Positions 26,692-35,372 of a stretch of 64,000 nucleotides of DNA are shown here, in pieces. How positions within the stretch are numbered: the first letter of the stretch is position 1; each line of letters starts with the position of its first letter. The DNA lies in NCBI RefSeq assembly GCF_001685015.1, contig NZ_MAYT01000012.1, forward strand, positions 229,269-293,268. The letters run 5' to 3'. Below the pieces are notes generated by a model. It did no database searches. It saw nothing but the letters and a program-made list of their open reading frames with translations, and was not told where the DNA came from. The position numbers and the translations under genes are program-made. This DNA comes from Pseudobacillus wudalianchiensis (lineage in GTDB: Bacteria > Bacillota > Bacilli > Bacillales > Domibacillaceae).

Positions 26692-26838
26692 GTAAGCGGC
26701 TACATCCTCAAGCTTTAGATTGATTTTACGGAATATTCCCAACCGTCAGATGCGCCTCTTAAAGGCTAGGTTATGCGTTTTTTATGCATGATATGAATAA
26801 AGAAACAATAAATCCATTACTTCGTGGGGAGTGCATTT

Positions 26839-27039
26839 ATGAAACGAATTATCCTGTTATCCATTATCCCTTTTATCGGGTCATTAGGATTATTGCCGTT
26901 TGTGGACGAGGTTGATCAATACGTCCTGGGCATGCCATTTATTTTCTTTTGGGTTGTGTTGTGGACCTTGTTAATCAGTGGGTTTTTATGGCTTATCTAT
27001 CATTTAGATCCTAGGAATATGGAGGATGCAGACAAATGA
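26839..27039 (+). CDS. DUF3311 small membrane protein
   Basis: This 66-residue protein has two membrane helices (about 1-20 and 30-55) and a short acidic tail. The ATG at 26839 follows GGGGAGTGCATTT. DUF3311 proteins commonly sit directly upstream of sodium:solute symporters, as here, where its stop overlaps the symporter start (ATGA-type overlap). It is probably an accessory subunit of the transporter. Confidence 0.85.
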   Translation: MKRIILLSIIPFIGSLGLLPFVDEVDQYVLGMPFIFFWVVLWTLLISGFLWLIYHLDPRNMEDADK

Positions 27040-28517
27040 ACAGTGCACTTATCGTGATTTTACTCTTTTTATTGCTGTCCATATTTTTAGGGATTAAAGC
27101 GAAAAAGGGCAAGCAGATGGATTTGGACGAGTGGGCAGTAGGGGGCCGGGGTTTTGGTGCTTTCCTGATTTTTATCCTGCTCGCGGGTGAAATGAATACG
27201 ACATTTACGTTTCTCGGTGGAAGCGGCTGGTCTTATGATAAAGGGGCACCCGCTGCGTACATGATCGTTTATTTGCCGCTTTCGGTTATTATGATGTATT
27301 GGATTGCACCGGCGATTTGGAAATACGCGCAATCCAAACAATTAGTGTCCCAGCCAGACTTTTTTGCCAGCAAGTATAACAGTCCATTTTTAGGTGTATT
27401 AGTTGCTATTATCGGCGTGATTGCAATGGTGCCGTACCTTGTTTTACAGCTGAAAGGTCTCGGCATTATCGTTTCCGCTGCTTCTTATGGAGCGATTTCA
27501 CCTTCTCTAGCAGGAATAATCGGCGCTGCCGCTTTAACCATTTATGTGATGGTGTCAGGAATTCACGGTTCGGCGTGGACGGCCGTATTAAAAGATTTTA
27601 TGATTTTCTTTATCGTTCTTTTCTTAGGGATTTATTTGCCGCTTCATTATTATGGCGGTATCCAGCCAATGTTCGAATCAGTGGAAAAGATGAAGCCGGG
27701 CTTTTTTCACTTGCCGGATAAAGGTCTTAGTCTCTCTTGGTTTATTTCCGCTACGCTGCTAAGCGCCATTGGTGGAATGGTTTGGCCGCATTTGTTTAAC
27801 GCCATTTATTCCTCTGAAAGTTCCAGAGCGATACGAAAAAACACGATTATGCAGCCGATTTATTCGTTGATGCTATTGTTCGTTTTCTTCGTCGGGTTTA
27901 CAGCGATTGGACAAGTACCGGGGTTAACAGGACCGGATACAGACTTTGCTCTTTTGAAATTGTCGATTAAAACATTTGATCCGTGGTTTGTCGGCTTAAT
28001 TGGAGCGGCCGGCTTATTAACGGCACTCGTTCCAGGTTCCATGCTCTTGATGGCAACAAGCACCTCGATTTCATTAAATGTGTATAAAGTGATCGTGCCA
28101 TCCGCAACGGGCCAGCAGGTGACGAAGGTCGCCAAATGCTTGGTGCCAGTGATCGCTTTAGTGGCAACGTATTTCACGGTCAACGGCGGAAGTACCATCG
28201 TGACGCTGCTGCTGCTTGGCTATGGATTCATTGCTCAATTATTGCCAGCGCTGCTTTTTAGCTTTTTAAAGAATAACTTTGTGAATAAGTATGGAGCAGT
28301 CGCCGGTATGATCGCCGGAGTAGCGGCCGTGATGTATACAACTTTTAATAACTCATCTTTTGGGACGCTTTTCCCTTCATTGCCACAGTTCGTTAAGGAT
28401 CTGGACATCGGGATCGTCGCTTTAGTATTAAATACAGTCGTTACGGTCATTGTCAGTGTGGCGGCACAAGGCCTAAAGGCGAAAGAAGCCGTGAAAGGAA
28501 AGGAGTCTTTATCATGA
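27036..28517 (+). CDS. sodium:solute symporter (SSS family)
   Basis: This 493-residue protein has about 13 hydrophobic segments. AVGGRGFGAFLIFILLAGEMNTTFTFLGGSGWSYDKG is the usual TM1-TM2 region of SSS carriers, split here by the conserved Gly-rich loop. ATLLSAIGGMVWPHLFNAIYSSESS fits the TM8 region that helps to bind sodium. It overlaps both neighbours by four bases, so it is expressed with DUF3311 and the M20 hydrolase. The hydrolase suggests that the imported substrate is an N-acylated or amide-linked amino acid or peptide; this is an inference. Confidence 0.87.
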   Translation: MNSALIVILLFLLLSIFLGIKAKKGKQMDLDEWAVGGRGFGAFLIFILLAGEMNTTFTFLGGSGWSYDKGAPAAYMIVYLPLSVIMMYWIAPAIWKYAQSKQLVSQPDFFASKYNSPFLGVLVAIIGVIAMVPYLVLQLKGLGIIVSAASYGAISPSLAGIIGAAALTIYVMVSGIHGSAWTAVLKDFMIFFIVLFLGIYLPLHYYGGIQPMFESVEKMKPGFFHLPDKGLSLSWFISATLLSAIGGMVWPHLFNAIYSSESSRAIRKNTIMQPIYSLMLLFVFFVGFTAIGQVPGLTGPDTDFALLKLSIKTFDPWFVGLIGAAGLLTALVPGSMLLMATSTSISLNVYKVIVPSATGQQVTKVAKCLVPVIALVATYFTVNGGSTIVTLLLLGYGFIAQLLPALLFSFLKNNFVNKYGAVAGMIAGVAAVMYTTFNNSSFGTLFPSLPQFVKDLDIGIVALVLNTVVTVIVSVAAQGLKAKEAVKGKESLS

Positions 28518-29704
28518 TCGATCAATTAATTGCCAAATTGGAAGGGATTTATCCTGAGATGGTCGCTTTTCGAAGAGACCTTCACATGTATCCCGAAATC
28601 TCTTTCCAAGAGGAAATGACACCGAAAAAAATCAGCCGATATTTGAAAGAATTAGGGCTTGATGTACGCACAGAGGTAGGCGGCAGAGGCGTTGTGGGTG
28701 TGTTAAAAGGCGGTAAGCCGGGTAAAACGATTGCCTTGCGCGCTGACTTTGATGCCTTGCCAATCCAGGATGAAAAAGAAGTAGAATATAAATCACGTAT
28801 TCCGGGAGCGATGCACGCTTGCGGCCATGATCTTCACACGGCGGCCTTGCTAGGTGTAGCGAAAGTATTAAGTGAAGTAAAAGAAGACATCAGCGGAACG
28901 GTCGTGTTTATTCATCAATTTGCCGAAGAACTGACACCAGGCGGAGCCAGGCCGATGATTGAGGATGGCTGTTTAGACGGCGTGGATGTTATTTATGGGG
29001 CACACGTCATGTCCACGATCCCGGTCGGAACGGTGGGCGTCTGTGAAGGCTACGCTTCGACTGCTGCAGATGAATTTGAAATTGTCGTAAAGGGAAAAGG
29101 CGGGCACGGCTCTGAACCGCATTTAACGGTTGATCCGCTCGTTGCCGGCTGCCAACTCGTATTAAATTTACAGCAAATCGTCAGCCGGCGTGTTGATCCC
29201 TTAAAGTCAGCGGTGCTCACAGTTGGAGCGATCAATTGCGGCAGCGCGCCAAATGTTATTCCGGATGCCGCTGTAATTAAAGGAACCGTGCGCACATTCG
29301 ATGAAGAAACAAGAACCTTAATCGAGGAAGCGATCGGACAAATAGCAAAATCCACTTGCGATGGAGCGGGTGCTTCCTATGATTACAAATATGACCGAGA
29401 TGCTCCTTCCATGTGGAACGATCCAGCGGAAACGAAACGCATTGAAGAGGTGGCGATTTCCCTGTTTGGTGAAGAACAGTTGGAACGAATTTCACCGATG
29501 ATGGGCAGTGAGGACTTCGCTTATTATCAAAAAGAAATTACAGGCACTTACTTTTTTGTCGGCGGCGGAAATCCAGCGATTAAGGCCACATTCCCGCATC
29601 ATCACCCAAAATTTGATGTGGATGAGGAAGCATTGCTGACGATTGGAAAAGTGTTTATCGCCTCTGTTCTCAATTATTTATCAGATGGCCGCATTCGTCC
29701 GTAA
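28514..29704 (+). CDS. M20 family amidohydrolase
   Basis: This is a 396-residue cytoplasmic metal-dependent hydrolase of the M20D group (N-acyl-amino-acid or hippurate-type amidohydrolases). Metal-binding elements are visible: MHACGHDLHTA (about 95-105), the EE in FAEELTPGGARP and the late HHHPKFDVDEEAL. The dimerisation domain contains GKGGHGSEPH. The start overlaps the symporter stop, and AAAGGAAAGGAG lies inside the symporter end. It presumably deacylates the imported compound. A terminator follows. Confidence 0.88.
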   Translation: MIDQLIAKLEGIYPEMVAFRRDLHMYPEISFQEEMTPKKISRYLKELGLDVRTEVGGRGVVGVLKGGKPGKTIALRADFDALPIQDEKEVEYKSRIPGAMHACGHDLHTAALLGVAKVLSEVKEDISGTVVFIHQFAEELTPGGARPMIEDGCLDGVDVIYGAHVMSTIPVGTVGVCEGYASTAADEFEIVVKGKGGHGSEPHLTVDPLVAGCQLVLNLQQIVSRRVDPLKSAVLTVGAINCGSAPNVIPDAAVIKGTVRTFDEETRTLIEEAIGQIAKSTCDGAGASYDYKYDRDAPSMWNDPAETKRIEEVAISLFGEEQLERISPMMGSEDFAYYQKEITGTYFFVGGGNPAIKATFPHHHPKFDVDEEALLTIGKVFIASVLNYLSDGRIRP

Positions 29705-29722
29705 AAAATGTGAATAATAAAG

Positions 29723-29764
29723 AAAAGCCATGCAGAGGAAACAAGTCGGCTGCATGGCTTTTTA
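29723..29764 (+). terminator. terminator of the symporter-amidohydrolase operon
   Basis: AAAAGCCATGCAG (29723-29735) pairs with CTGCATGGCTTTT (29750-29762). Confidence 0.85.
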
Positions 29765-29770
29765 GGCTGT

Positions 29771-29896
29771 ATGAACGGAATTTTGTCAAATGTGAGCGGT
29801 GTCGGCGAAAATATGAGCGAAGATGTGTCGGATGTGAGCGATACCAATGAAAATATGAGCGAAAGCTTGTCGAATGTGAGCGATCGCCAACAAAAT
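29771..29896 (+). repeat. three tandem 42-bp repeats (TGAGCGA/TTGTCG array)
   Basis: There are three head-to-tail 42-bp units at 29771, 29813 and 29855, each of the pattern ATGAGCGAA..NTTGTCGAATGTGAGCGAT...GAAAAT. The period is a multiple of three and the array is open as 14-residue units (MSExxSxVSDxxxN). It has no ribosome binding site and lies between a terminator and the LysR gene. A related cluster is at 26420. Confidence 0.8.
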
Positions 29897-29974
29897 ACGC
29901 ATCCCTCCCAGTGGCTTCCTCTCTTTTTCTCGTGTAAGATGGAACATTATGAAATGAAAAGTGAGTGCGAAAAG

Positions 29975-30856
29975 ATGGAGTTACGAAATTTAAAGACGTT
30001 TTTGGCTGTTTCTGAACATCTGAACCTGTCAAAAGCAGCGGAGCAGTTAGGTTACACGCAGCCAACCGTTACAATTCAAATTAAGGCGCTGGAGGAAGAA
30101 CTGGGCCACACGTTGATTTCTCGTTCAGGCAATAAAACGTTTTTAACACCTGCGGGAGAACTGCTGAAGAAACATGGTGAAAAGGTTTTTGCTCAATTAC
30201 AAGAGATGAAGCAGGATTTAAATCAACTCGATAAAGTATATGGAAACCTTGTGATTGCGAGCCCGGAGTTTTACTGTTCTCACTATTTATATTTAATTTT
30301 AAAAGATTATTTTAAACAATATCCGCAAGTGAATATTAGACTTGTCTCCTGTAATAGTATTGAAGCCGTCAGGATGGTTCATGAAAATAAGGCGGACATT
30401 GGCATTGTTGGAGCAGAATATCAGTTATCCGATATTGAATCGATTGTGATTGACAGAGAAGATCTGTTATTTGTCGCCTCTACAGAATTGCTGCAGCGCA
30501 TAGGAGTGGCTGACGTATTAGAGGAATCCCCTATTTTATTCGACAAGAACTTGGAAGCTCTATCGAAAAAATTATTTGAAGAAATGAACTACTCACCGCC
30601 CTCTATTATTGAGTGCAGCAGCGAGGAGACGATTAAGCGGTCGGTTCTGAATCAAATCGGAGTGTGCATCATAGGCTCTGCTATGGTTGAACGAGAAGTA
30701 GCGGATGGAACGTTAACGATACTGCATCGTTTTGCCAAAGGGTTAAATACCTCTATCGTATACAAGAAAAGCCGGAAGCAAGAACAGACGATCCAGACAT
30801 TTTCCGAGCTGGTGAAGGAAAAGTGGGGATCGATCAAGAGATCCACAGAAGAATGA
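29975..30856 (+). CDS. LysR-family transcriptional regulator
   Basis: The protein is 293 residues from the ATG at 29975 (MELRNLKTFLAVSEHLN). The in-frame ATG at 29954 is possible and neither has a strong ribosome binding site. The N-terminal helix-turn-helix LSKAAEQLGYTQPTVTIQIKALEEELG is standard LysR, and the remainder is a periplasmic-binding-like effector domain. The open frame extends upstream through the 42-bp array, but that extension is unlike a LysR N-terminus. It probably controls the adjacent symporter-amidohydrolase operon; the palindrome at 26674 is a candidate site. Confidence 0.85.
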   Translation: MELRNLKTFLAVSEHLNLSKAAEQLGYTQPTVTIQIKALEEELGHTLISRSGNKTFLTPAGELLKKHGEKVFAQLQEMKQDLNQLDKVYGNLVIASPEFYCSHYLYLILKDYFKQYPQVNIRLVSCNSIEAVRMVHENKADIGIVGAEYQLSDIESIVIDREDLLFVASTELLQRIGVADVLEESPILFDKNLEALSKKLFEEMNYSPPSIIECSSEETIKRSVLNQIGVCIIGSAMVEREVADGTLTILHRFAKGLNTSIVYKKSRKQEQTIQTFSELVKEKWGSIKRSTEE

Positions 30857-30891
30857 AGAGCGCTCTGCCAACAGGCGGGAGCGCTCTTTTT
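30857..30891 (+). terminator. terminator of the LysR gene
   Basis: AGAGCGCTC (30857-30865) pairs with GAGCGCTCT (30879-30887), then TTTT. Confidence 0.75.
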
Positions 30892-30973
30892 AAATTTCTT
30901 TTCATTTCCAACATAAAAATTCAGCTTGGAAATAACATGGTAAGGAAGACAGACTTTTAGAAAGGAGAGAAAA

Positions 30974-31261
30974 ATGGCAAATTTTCTTTCGTTCGATAAA
31001 ATGATCACGCCGACGATTATTAAAATTATTTTTTGGGTTGGGGTTGTGATGTCTGTTCTTTCCGGGCTTAGCATGATCATCACAGGCTTCAATTCTTATT
31101 ACGGCAGCGGCTTTGCTGTATTGACGGGTCTTCTCACAATCGTGCTCGGCCCATTGTTAGTGCGTGTGTATTGCGAACTTCTTATCCTTTTCTTTAAAAT
31201 GCATGATTCGGTGAAAAACATTGAAAGACACATGCAAGCTGGACAGAGAGAAAAGGAATAA
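30974..31261 (+). CDS. DUF4282 small membrane protein
   Basis: This is a 95-residue protein with two transmembrane helices (about 18-40 and 48-72, with GSGFAVLTGLLTIVLGPLLVRVYCELLI), then an amphipathic charged tail. This layout matches the DUF4282 family. The ATG follows GAAAGGAGAGAAAA. No partner is evident; function is unknown. Confidence 0.78.
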   Translation: MANFLSFDKMITPTIIKIIFWVGVVMSVLSGLSMIITGFNSYYGSGFAVLTGLLTIVLGPLLVRVYCELLILFFKMHDSVKNIERHMQAGQREKE

Positions 31262-31295
31262 TGTAAACAGGCATTTTTTATTCATATCGTAAATG

Positions 31296-31330
31296 ATCCT
31301 TCAGGCTTTTGAAGCCTGAAGGATTTTTTA
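31296..31330. terminator. terminator between DUF4282 gene and hemAT
   Basis: ATCCTTCAGGCTT (31296-31308) pairs with 31312-31324, followed by six T on the plus strand. Confidence 0.75.
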
Positions 31331-31333
31331 TCG

Positions 31334-32641
31334 TTACAGGGTATTGGCGGTCTTATATAGATTTTCAGCGGTCGTCGCGACTTTCCGAGTATCGCCGCTA
31401 ATGGACTGGATCACCTGGACCAGCTCCATAACGTCTGCCTCGACTCGATTAATATGTTCGTCGTTTTGATCAATGGATGAAAGAATCTGTTGAAACTTCT
31501 TCTGAGTTTGAGCAGAATCCTCCAAGCCGAGAGAGACTTTTTGCTTCACATCCGCTGTTGTATTGACGGCTTGATTCGTGAGGGAGGCGGAGTCATGAAC
31601 AAGACCGGTAATTTGCTCAACCGACTGCTTTGATTGTTGGGCTAGCTTCCGGACTTCCTGAGCGACAACGGCAAAACCATTCCCATGCACACCCGCTCGT
31701 GCTGCTTCAATAGAGGCATTTAGCGCCAATAAATTTGTTTGCTCTGCGATTTGTTTGACCATGGAGATAATATTCGTAATTTGGCTTGAAGACTGCTTCA
31801 ACTGATGAATGATTTCTCCCATTTGTTCGGAGCTGTCCGCGATGAATTGCATATGGGACTGTACTTGCTTCACCATTTCATATCCGCTCGCTGCGTCTAT
31901 TTGAATTTGCCGTACACTTTCTACGTTTGAGTGAATACTCTCACTAATGCCGCTTGCATGCAAATCCACCTGTTCAACCGACAAGTTCGTTTCCTCCGCT
32001 AGCCCGGCAAGATCTTCACTAATAGAAGAAATTTTATGTTTTAGCTCGGTCTTTACTTTTTCATATTGATTTTCTCTTAATTTCATATTTTCTTTTTCAT
32101 ATTCTTCTAAAACGATTTGCATTTCAAAATTAATCAGCTTGGCAATCGTTATCATCGCCCGCTCGCGCATTTCATAGGAAGCCATTTCCTCATTGACGAG
32201 CTGGATGATCACTTCCTGTACTTGTTGAAACGTCCCCATGTACCATTTAGGCTGCAAGCCGACTCTAAAGTGCATCTGGGCCACTTTCATCCGCTTTTGA
32301 ATAGAAGCTTTATTGAGGTTCCCATCAAACATATCGATAATGTAAGCACTAAGCGTTTGTTTTAAACGATTGACCTCGCTATGCTCCTCGATAATCTGAC
32401 GAAGCGACGGAACGGCCAGCACTCTGTCATAGAAAACAGACACAATCTCATTAATGCGATTTTTCACAATAGGCTGCAGTGAATGGATAAAAGTTAAGTC
32501 ACGTTGCGTTAAATGAATTAACTCCATTTGTTTTTGTAATTCAGGATGTGTATATAAATCGATTGTGGGCATAGGTGTGGTCACTGGTTCTGATTTAGCC
32601 GGCTCTTCTCGTTTGCTTTTCCATTTAAAGAATGTATTCAT
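31334..32641 (-). CDS. hemAT: HemAT, globin-coupled aerotaxis receptor
   Basis: This 435-residue soluble chemoreceptor has an N-terminal globin-coupled sensor domain (about 30-190), with the proximal haem histidine in the [16 protein letters not shown] segment. The C-terminal methyl-accepting signalling domain has the hairpin tip [20 protein letters not shown] followed by [16 protein letters not shown]. It has no membrane helices, as for B. subtilis HemAT, which senses oxygen and signals to CheA. The ATG follows GGGAGAGATGAAGG. Its promoter (TTGACA-17-TATTAA) lies next to TTGTAYAA elements shared with the divergent EAL gene. Confidence 0.93.
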   Translation of the reverse strand: MNTFFKWKSKREEPAKSEPVTTPMPTIDLYTHPELQKQMELIHLTQRDLTFIHSLQPIVKNRINEIVSVFYDRVLAVPSLRQIIEEHSEVNRLKQTLSAYIIDMFDGNLNKASIQKRMKVAQMHFRVGLQPKWYMGTFQQVQEVIIQLVNEEMASYEMRERAMITIAKLINFEMQIVLEEYEKENMKLRENQYEKVKTELKHKISSISEDLAGLAEETNLSVEQVDLHASGISESIHSNVESVRQIQIDAASGYEMVKQVQSHMQFIADSSEQMGEIIHQLKQSSSQITNIISMVKQIAEQTNLLALNASIEAARAGVHGNGFAVVAQEVRKLAQQSKQSVEQITGLVHDSASLTNQAVNTTADVKQKVSLGLEDSAQTQKKFQQILSSIDQNDEHINRVEADVMELVQVIQSISGDTRKVATTAENLYKTANTL

Positions 32642-32679
32642 CCTTCATCTCTCCCGCTAGGTATCTTTTTCTTATACCA

Positions 32680-32765
32680 TTAATAGCAAAGATCAGTATC
32701 TTTGTCAAAAGTTTGTATAATTTTTATTCAAAAACATTGTACAAAAAGTGATCATCCTTTATTCT
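32680..32765. promoter_or_regulatory. divergent hemAT/EAL promoters with TTGTACAA operators
   Basis: Minus strand: TTGACA (complement of 32703-32708), 17 bases, TATTAA (complement of 32680-32685) for hemAT. Plus strand: TTGTAC (32737-32742), 17 bases, TATTCT (32760-32765) for the EAL gene. TTGTACAA (32737-32744) covers the -35, and TTGTATAA is at 32713-32720. The same octamer covers the -35 of the MerR-B12 gene at 34338. Confidence 0.65.
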
Positions 32766-32805
32766 AGTAAATAAGATGATTATAAAAGCACAGGAGGGAT
32801 TGTGT

Positions 32806-33804
32806 ATGGTTCAATGTCAGGGGTGTCATCCATTAGAACTTCATTATGAAATTCGTTTTTCAGGAAAGGAAAACCTAAGTTACATTCCCAACATCGTAAC
32901 TTACCTGGATAAAAATAACTTGTTAGTGAGCCATAAGAAAGAGGTTATCGTCGTAAAAGAATCCGGAGCAGCCGGATTGTATGATTTTTTTGTGGATCAT
33001 CTGGACGTTCATCAGCTTTCCTTTCGCATCGATCGTCATGAATGGCGGCCGATCCATGAGCTTCCTAGTTTAATGGAGTTTCAATGGATTGATCAAATCA
33101 TCGCGAAGCAGTCTGTTACGTGCTATATGCAGCCGATTGTAGACGGTGAGGAACAAATCATTGCTTACGAAATGCTATCACGGTTTAAAGGAGAAGCAGG
33201 GCAAGTTATTTCTCCAGCTGAAGCTTTTTCGGCGGCAAAAAGTCGTAACCGCACGTATGCGCTCGACCGGATTTGCCGGATGGCCGCTGTCCGTCATGCA
33301 GCGAGAATCAAGAAAAAGGTATTCATTAATTTTATCCCTACCTCCATTTATTCACCGGAGCATTGCCTAAAATCCACTGTTCAATTAGCGAATCTGCTCG
33401 GAATTGAGCCTTCACAATTTGTCTTTGAAGTAGTAGAAACGGAAAAAGTGGGAGACATGGACCATTTGAGAAGAGTGTTACTGTACTACAAAGAGAAGGG
33501 CTTTCATTATGCTTTGGATGATGTGGGAGCAGGCTTTAGTACAGTAGAGGCATTGGAGGAATTAGCGCCCCACTATATGAAGCTAGACATGAAATATGTG
33601 CAAGGTATTGCGATGAATCCTTTGAAGCAGCAGGCTGCGAATACGATGCTGCAAGCGGCTTTAAAGGTTGGGGCTGTTCCTCTTGCGGAAGGAGTCGAGG
33701 AGCGGGAGGATTTTCATTGGCTTAAAGCGAATGGCTACCAGCTTTTCCAAGGTTATTTATTTGGGAAGCCCGCTCCTGTTCCGGAAATAGTGACTTCTAA
33801 TTAG
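32806..33804 (+). CDS. EAL-domain cyclic-di-GMP phosphodiesterase
   Basis: This protein is 332 residues from the ATG at 32806, which follows CAGGAGGGATTGTGT. The N-terminal ~95 residues begin MVQCQGCHPLELHYEIRF, with two cysteines that could bind metal. The EAL domain (about 100-325) shows YEMLSRF (EML in place of EAL), FINF, FEVVETE, LDDVGAGFS, MKLD and LAEGVEE, so the metal and catalytic residues appear to be kept. It likely hydrolyses c-di-GMP and so favours motility over biofilm. It is divergent from hemAT and shares the octamer seen at the MerR-B12 gene. Confidence 0.85.
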   Translation: MVQCQGCHPLELHYEIRFSGKENLSYIPNIVTYLDKNNLLVSHKKEVIVVKESGAAGLYDFFVDHLDVHQLSFRIDRHEWRPIHELPSLMEFQWIDQIIAKQSVTCYMQPIVDGEEQIIAYEMLSRFKGEAGQVISPAEAFSAAKSRNRTYALDRICRMAAVRHAARIKKKVFINFIPTSIYSPEHCLKSTVQLANLLGIEPSQFVFEVVETEKVGDMDHLRRVLLYYKEKGFHYALDDVGAGFSTVEALEELAPHYMKLDMKYVQGIAMNPLKQQAANTMLQAALKVGAVPLAEGVEEREDFHWLKANGYQLFQGYLFGKPAPVPEIVTSN

Positions 33805-34246
33805 ACTCTCGTTCTCTTGCAAATAAGCAGCCTAGCATGAAGCCGTAGAGAGCATGCCCTGCCAGCCAATAAAGCAAAGAAGGGATACTCGTTATGGATG
33901 GCGTTCGATTAGAAAAAGCTGTCGTAGGAAAAAGCAGCAAGCCAATCAGCAAGCAGGCGATTGTACACCATAAAATCGCGTTTTTACGTAGGGTGACGTG
34001 TTGAATGTGGAGAGCAAATGCTAGAGTAATGCTTAATAAAATCGAGATTACAAGGTGAAAAGCAACCTCTATCATTTCGGGAAAATGGTATCGATTGATG
34101 ATAGGTATATAATCGACATTGAGCAAGAGCGTATAGACCTTTAAATGAGTAGATTGTTCAATCACCTTAAAGAAAATCGCTAAGAAGATGCCTGAAAGTA
34201 ATCCATACCAGCCGGCTTTTTGGATGCTTCTTCGATTAAGCGTCAA
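33797..34246 (-). CDS. four-helix membrane protein of unknown function
   Basis: This is a 149-residue protein with four predicted transmembrane segments (about 12-30, 58-80, 88-108 and 122-142). The TTG start is eight bases after GGAGGG. Its end overlaps the end of the EAL gene on the opposite strand by eight bases. The ASGIFLAIFFKVIEQ-like first helix and charged C-terminus (ARERES) do not identify a family for me. It reads away from the regulator at 34423. Confidence 0.7.
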   Translation of the reverse strand: MTLNRRSIQKAGWYGLLSGIFLAIFFKVIEQSTHLKVYTLLLNVDYIPIINRYHFPEMIEVAFHLVISILLSITLAFALHIQHVTLRKNAILWCTIACLLIGLLLFPTTAFSNRTPSITSIPSLLYWLAGHALYGFMLGCLFARERESN

Positions 34247-34295
34247 CTTGTTCCCTCCTCGTCGCGGTCATTTCCACCTATTCATAGCAAACCAA

Positions 34296-34366
34296 TTGTA
34301 CAACGTCAAGTAACTGTCCAATCTTTTTTGGATAACATTGTACAATGGATACGGATACGCTATACT
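34296..34366 (+). promoter_or_regulatory. autoregulatory promoter of the MerR-B12 gene
   Basis: TTGTACAA occurs at 34296-34303 and again at 34338-34345. The second forms the -35 (TTGTAC) of a promoter with a 17-base spacer and TATACT at 34361-34366. CarH/LitR regulators are known to use TGTACA-type palindromes, so repression in the dark or by B12-bound tetramers is plausible. Confidence 0.65.
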
Positions 34367-34422
34367 AAATTTGTCAAAACATGAAGGCAATCGTTGATCC
34401 GTTGCTTAGAAGGAGGAGAACT

Positions 34423-35340
34423 ATGGATCAGTCTAACGCCAACGGAATATATTATATTCAGCAAGTTGCTGAAATTACAGGACTCTCTAAGCAATTGATC
34501 CGAAAATGGGAAGAACGGTACGGGCTCATACAGCCGCAAAGATTAGAGAATGGCTATCGGGTCTACAGTGAGAAAGACATCAATACGCTTTTAGCGGTGA
34601 AGGAGCTATCCACCCAGGGGCATTCTATTAAGCAGGCGGCTATGATTTTAAAAGACAAAGCGGAGTTGTTCGACAGTGAACCTATGCGTGTACAGGAGCC
34701 CGTTTATCGCCGTGAAGAAATGAATGATTACGTTTTACAGCTATTGCAGCAAGGGGCCCGCTGTGATGAGACGGAATTGACGCTCATTTTGCAGCAGGCT
34801 TATCATTATCTCGGGTTAGACACCTTTCTCCATTCTGTTATTATTCCTTTTTTAAAAGAGGTCGGCAGCCGCTGGGAGCGCGGAGAATGGGATGAGTACC
34901 AGGAGGCTCTTTCAAGTCTAGCGGTGCGGGACTTTTTAGTGCAAATTCGCCGCAGCTATCAGTGTCGAGAAGAAGCGCCTCTTGTAGTAGGAGCTTGTCT
35001 TCCTCACGAGCAGCATGAAGTGCCTGTCCATATCTTGCTATTGCAATTTATGATTAGGGGCTGGAAGACGGTATTGGTCGGTGCGTCTCCAGCGCCGGGT
35101 TCGATTGAACTGCTCGTAAAAAAGCTGCAGCCAACGAAGGTGCTGCTTTCCGCTACAACGACCATTCCCTTTGAACGGGATCCTCGGCTTTTAGAGCACC
35201 TTGATCAGTTTGCGCTCGCGAACCAAAAGGTCGATTTCTATCTCGGGGGAGCCGGTGCCGTTCAGTATGCATCCGGTAAGTCGCTGCAAGCCATCCATGT
35301 TGTTCGTTCGATTGAGGAGATAAAAGAATATACTAGTTAA
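34423..35340 (+). CDS. MerR-family regulator with cobalamin-binding domain (CarH/LitR-like)
   Basis: The protein is 305 residues from the ATG at 34423, preceded by AAGGAGGAGAACT. The MerR helix-turn-helix occupies about 8-75 (QVAEITGLSKQLIRKWEERYGL). The helical B12-contact domain is about 100-175, and the Rossmann-like B12-binding domain is about 185-300. HEQHEVP matches the ExHE motif carrying the lower axial histidine of CarH. The upper W-x9-EH motif is altered here to W-x9-EA (RWERGEWDEYQEA), which may change adenosylcobalamin handling or light response. It probably controls itself and the hemAT/EAL genes through TTGTACAA sites. Confidence 0.8.
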   Translation: MDQSNANGIYYIQQVAEITGLSKQLIRKWEERYGLIQPQRLENGYRVYSEKDINTLLAVKELSTQGHSIKQAAMILKDKAELFDSEPMRVQEPVYRREEMNDYVLQLLQQGARCDETELTLILQQAYHYLGLDTFLHSVIIPFLKEVGSRWERGEWDEYQEALSSLAVRDFLVQIRRSYQCREEAPLVVGACLPHEQHEVPVHILLLQFMIRGWKTVLVGASPAPGSIELLVKKLQPTKVLLSATTTIPFERDPRLLEHLDQFALANQKVDFYLGGAGAVQYASGKSLQAIHVVRSIEEIKEYTS

Positions 35341-35368
35341 AGCTGGAGAGTGAGCTCCCCAGCTTTTT
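35341..35368. terminator. terminator after the MerR-B12 gene
   Basis: AGCTGG...CCAGCT followed by TTTTT. It lies between convergent genes. Confidence 0.6.
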
Positions 35369-35372
35369 CTAT

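Noticed and set aside
26640-26838. Riboswitch upstream of the symporter operon
   Set aside because: I looked for known aptamer cores and found only the 18-bp palindrome.
29771-29974. N-terminal extension of the LysR protein through the 42-bp repeats
   Set aside because: LysR proteins begin close to the helix-turn-helix. MELRNLKTF is a normal start, and the upstream codons are repeat-derived.
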